Shown: positions 22,481 to 24,684 of the stretch, piece after piece | How the letters are laid out: each line of letters begins with the position of its first letter | Numbering within the stretch: position 1 is the first letter of the stretch | NCBI GenBank assembly: GCA_959600835.1 | Contig: CAUGNQ010000028.1 | Coordinates: 1 to 24,684 of the forward strand | Direction of reading: 5' to 3' | Length of the DNA stretch: 24,684 nt | From: an uncultured Collinsella sp. | GTDB lineage: Bacteria; Actinomycetota; Coriobacteriia; Coriobacteriales; Coriobacteriaceae | The notes under the pieces: model-generated | What the model saw: only the letters and a program-made list of their open reading frames with translations | Database searches by the model: none | What the model was told of the DNA's origin: nothing | Made by a program: the position numbers and the translations under genes

Positions 22481-23382
22481 TCGAAAGCACCCACCAGCTC
22501 GTTGATGTCCTTTACGCCCTGGGACTCGGCCCAGGCCTCGAGCTCATGCGCGATCTTAAGCGAAGCGCACGGATCGACGAAGTTGGCCATGCCGACCGAC
22601 ACGCAGGTGGCGCCGGCCAGGATAAACTCAGCCGCATCCTCGCCAGTCATGACACCGCCGACACCGTTGATGGGGATATCGACGGCCTGGGCAACCTCCC
22701 AGACCATGCGCACGGCGATGTGGTGGCACAGCGGGCCCGAAAGGCCGCCCTTGGGCTTGGCCACGCGGGACTTGCGGGTATGGACGTCGATGGCCATGCC
22801 CTGGATGGAGTTGATGACCGAAAGGCCGTCGGCGCCGGCAGCCTCGAGGGCCTTGGCGATCTCGGCGACGTTGACCGGCGCCATCTTCACGAACAGCGGC
22901 TTATCGGTCACCTTGCGGCAAGCAGCCATAACGGAAGAGGCGCCCTCGGGCGTGGAGCCCATGGCGGCACCGCCGGCGGCGATATTAGGGCAGCTCACGT
23001 TGATCTCGTAGCCGGCAGCCCAGGGGCACAGCTCGACATACATCTCGAGTGCGCGGACAAACTCGTCAACGGAGTGACCGGCAACCTGACAGATGACCTG
23101 GCAGCCGTCCTTGGACAGCTGTTCGAGCCACGGACCGGACTCGCGGGCAAAGGCGGCCACGCCGGGGTTCTGAAGACCCACGGAGTTGATCATACCGCCG
23201 GGAATCTCGGCCATGCGGGGCGCGGGATTGCCGGGCCAGGGCTCGGCAGCGCAACCCTTGGTGGTGATGGCGCCCAGCTGGGAAACATCAAAGAAGTTCT
23301 GGAACTGCCAACCGTAGCCAAAGGTACCGGCTGCGGTGTTAATGGGGTTCTGCATCTTGACGCCGCCGAAATCGACGGCCAT
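22474..23382 (-). CDS. pyrD: Dihydroorotate dehydrogenase, catalytic subunit (class 1B)
   Basis: PyrD oxidises dihydroorotate to orotate with FMN; in class 1B enzymes electrons pass through PyrK to NAD. The 302-residue barrel protein has the class 1 opening (GVKMQNPINTAAGTFGYG), INSVGLQNPG at about 65-74 and the catalytic motif NVSCPN at 128-133 with Cys131 as the class 1 base. C-terminal GVGGV and GATCVSVGM provide the phosphate site for FMN. The adjacent pyrK confirms class 1B. ATG at 23382 is chosen to match family length; GTG codons at 23388 and at 23397 (overlapping the pyrK TAG) are equally open, and the latter would have AAGGTGGTGG upstream. The frame continues through pyrK, but that part is a shadow of pyrK. 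Confidence 0.95.
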   Translation of the reverse strand: MAVDFGGVKMQNPINTAAGTFGYGWQFQNFFDVSQLGAITTKGCAAEPWPGNPAPRMAEIPGGMINSVGLQNPGVAAFARESGPWLEQLSKDGCQVICQVAGHSVDEFVRALEMYVELCPWAAGYEINVSCPNIAAGGAAMGSTPEGASSVMAACRKVTDKPLFVKMAPVNVAEIAKALEAAGADGLSVINSIQGMAIDVHTRKSRVAKPKGGLSGPLCHHIAVRMVWEVAQAVDIPINGVGGVMTGEDAAEFILAGATCVSVGMANFVDPCASLKIAHELEAWAESQGVKDINELVGAFEC

Positions 23383-23396
23383 GTTCACGGTACCCA

Positions 23397-24188
23397 CTAG
23401 AAGACCACCACCTTGGAAGCATCGAACACGGGGCCGCACATACAAGCACCCTTCATACCGTCGACCGTCTCGACATTGCAGGTGTTGCAGGCGCCAAAGC
23501 CACAGCTCATCATGCGTTCGAGCGACACCTCGCAGTACACACCGGCCTCGGCGGCAGCGGCGGCGACCTTCTTCATCATGACGGCGGGGCCGCAGCTGGC
23601 GACGTAGTCGTAGCCGCCCTCTCCAAGCAGCTCGGCTGCCGGATCGGTGCAAAAACCGTGCGTGCCGAGCGAACCGTCGTCGGTGCACACGTTAACCGTG
23701 GCGCCCAGCGCACGGAACTCATCGACACCCACAGCCTTGGAAGCGGTGCCAAAGCCCAGGCACACGTCCACATCAACACCCTGCTCGGCAAGCATGCCGG
23801 CAAGACACAGCACAGGCGGAACGCCGATGCCACCGGCGACGAGCAGTGCCTTCCTGGTGCCCTCGGGTACCATCCAGCCACGGCCACCGGGGCCCAACAG
23901 GTTAGAGGTGGAGCCAGGGCCCATCTGGGACAAACGGCGGGTATCGTCGCCCACGACGGCGTACCACAGCTCGACGGTGCCGGCCTCGGCGTCGGCGCGG
24001 TAGAAACTCAAGGGCACACGAAGCAGAGAAGACGCATCGCCGGGGACGGCGATGTTCACAAACTGACCGGGCTTGAGCGCACTTGCAAGCTTGGGGGCCG
24101 AGATAACGAGCGAGAAGATGCCGTCGGCGATCTCCCGGTTCGAGACGACCTCGAAGTCGTGCATGCGTGCAGTGGAAGGTGTGGGCAT
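23397..24188 (-). CDS. pyrK: Dihydroorotate dehydrogenase, electron-transfer subunit
   Basis: PyrK carries FAD and a 2Fe-2S cluster and passes electrons from PyrD to NAD. The 263-residue protein has an FAD-binding beta barrel (about 10-100, RVPLS at 57-61), an NAD-binding domain starting at GGIGVPPV (119-126), and the C-terminal cluster motif C-x4-C-x2-C-x11-C with Cys229, Cys234, Cys237 and Cys249. The spacing matches known PyrK proteins. The ATG start has GTGGAG 5 bases upstream, behind a small hairpin (24204-24219). It lies 92 bases after pyrC, with a terminator-like hairpin between them, and 14 bases before pyrD. Confidence 0.95.
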   Translation of the reverse strand: MPTPSTARMHDFEVVSNREIADGIFSLVISAPKLASALKPGQFVNIAVPGDASSLLRVPLSFYRADAEAGTVELWYAVVGDDTRRLSQMGPGSTSNLLGPGGRGWMVPEGTRKALLVAGGIGVPPVLCLAGMLAEQGVDVDVCLGFGTASKAVGVDEFRALGATVNVCTDDGSLGTHGFCTDPAAELLGEGGYDYVASCGPAVMMKKVAAAAAEAGVYCEVSLERMMSCGFGACNTCNVETVDGMKGACMCGPVFDASKVVVF

Positions 24189-24203
24189 AGACGCTCCACT
24201 CCC

Positions 24204-24219
24204 CCATGCGGTTGCATGG
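24204..24219 (-). promoter_or_regulatory. Small hairpin before pyrK ribosome binding site
   Basis: CCATGC-AACC-GCATGG forms a six-pair hairpin with a 4-base loop. Its 3' arm runs directly into the G-rich Shine-Dalgarno region of pyrK. Some actinobacterial pyr operons are controlled by PyrR at the Shine-Dalgarno sequence, but I do not recognise the known PyrR loop consensus here. Confidence 0.35.
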
Positions 24220-24230
24220 TCTAAACGAAC

Positions 24231-24260
24231 AGAAAGCGCGGCACCGCAAGGGCGCCGCGC
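24231..24260 (-). terminator. Terminator- or attenuator-like hairpin between pyrC and pyrK
   Basis: A ten-pair GC-rich stem (24251-24260 with 24236-24245, one G-U) closes a 5-base loop and is followed on the minus strand by TTTCT and then TTCGTTT. The T-run is interrupted, so termination may be partial. It lies 20 bases after the pyrC stop and inside what otherwise looks like a single pyrimidine operon. Confidence 0.6.
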
Positions 24261-24280
24261 ACAAAAGCGATAAGGCTATG

Positions 24281-24684
24281 CTAGCAGATGCAGCCGTCGG
24301 CAAGCGTCTGTTTACCGCCGACAAATACATCGGTGGCACGACCGGTGAGCGTGCGGCCGGCAAAACCGGAGTTCTCGGCGCGCGACTCGTAACCGTCCTC
24401 GCCAACCGTCCAGGTTGCGGAGGGGTCGAACACGGTCAGGTCGGCGACAGAGCCCGCCTTGACCTGAACCTGATCGAGGCCCAGAATCTCACGCGGCTTG
24501 ATGGCCATGAGCTCGACCATGCGGCTCACGCTCATCTTGCCCGTGTTGACCAGCTCAGTGAGCACGAGCGACAGCGAAGTCTCGAGGCCAATCATTCCAA
24601 AGGGCGCGAGCTCGAACTCGCGGGCCTTCTCCCACGGGGTGTGGGGAGCGTGGTCGGTAACGATAGCGTCGACGGTACCGTCGA
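24281..24684 (-). CDS. pyrC: Dihydroorotase, C-terminal part (runs off the window)
   Basis: Dihydroorotase closes carbamoyl-aspartate to dihydroorotate, the third step of pyrimidine synthesis. Only the last 133 complete codons are in the window; the open frame reaches the edge, so the gene continues beyond 24684. The visible part carries the family active-site motif TDHAPHTPWEK (the metal-site Asp and substrate-binding His), then APFGMIGLETSLSLVL, the C-terminal helices and strands (AIKPREILGL) and the final amidohydrolase barrel-cap segment with DLTVFDP. These mark the class I bacterial type. It sits upstream of pyrK-pyrD-pyrF, consistent with one pyrimidine cluster. Confidence 0.95.
   Translation of the reverse strand, partial: DGTVDAIVTDHAPHTPWEKAREFELAPFGMIGLETSLSLVLTELVNTGKMSVSRMVELMAIKPREILGLDQVQVKAGSVADLTVFDPSATWTVGEDGYESRAENSGFAGRTLTGRATDVFVGGKQTLADGCIC

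Noticed and set aside
23383..23688. N-terminal extension of pyrD into pyrK (102 extra codons)
   Set aside because: The extra part is Arg-rich and unlike PyrD; it is pyrK read in another frame. PyrD begins normally at about 23382.

Overview
This looks like a chromosomal segment from a moderately high-GC actinobacterium, most likely of class Coriobacteriia (Collinsella-like). The evidence is an actinobacterial-type integration host factor (mihF) beside gmk and rpoZ, many GTG/TTG starts, and typical actinobacterial/Firmicute housekeeping gene order. The genus is inferred from gene content and style, not from a database match. All 21 recognisable protein genes lie on the minus strand, so transcription runs from high to low coordinates. 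Long plus-strand reading frames are shadows of these genes. I saw no insertion sequence, prophage, CRISPR array, rRNA or tRNA, and no gene-free stretch longer than about 240 bases.

Read in the direction of transcription, the window opens with a pyrimidine cluster: the 3' end of pyrC, then pyrK, pyrD and pyrF. pyrC and pyrK are separated by a terminator-like hairpin. A second cluster follows, mihF-gmk-rpoZ-thiI. It starts at an extended -10 promoter that lies inside an inverted repeat, and it ends at a strong intrinsic terminator. The spacer between pyrF and mihF holds a long unexplained stem with a 27-nt loop. Next comes the DNA-uptake unit comEA-comEC, followed by holA (DNA polymerase III delta). 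rpsT (S20) is a separate unit with its own promoter, a folded leader and a perfect terminator.

After the rpsT terminator, a long, tightly packed RNA/protein quality-control block follows: lepA-dus-hemW-dnaJ2-dnaJ1-mtaB-phoH-ybeY-dgkA-era-recO. It combines translation factors and tRNA modification (LepA, Dus, MtaB), chaperone partners (two J-proteins), a haem chaperone (HemW), ribosome and rRNA maturation (YbeY, Era), a lipid kinase and a recombination mediator. Many genes overlap or are separated by fewer than 15 bases. rpsO (S15) and pnp (PNPase) close the window, with a terminator between them and hairpin-rich leaders in front of both.

The most unusual item is the second J-protein (9093-10196). 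It has a J domain and a complete four-repeat zinc finger, but its substrate-binding C-terminal half is cut short and replaced by about three membrane segments, which suggests a membrane-anchored DnaJ. Other points worth checking are the structured element between pyrF and mihF, a sigma-B-like promoter in front of the canonical dnaJ, the near-absent leader of lepA, the operator-like repeats before mihF and comEA, and the folded leaders of three RNA-related genes (pnp, rpsO, rpsT).
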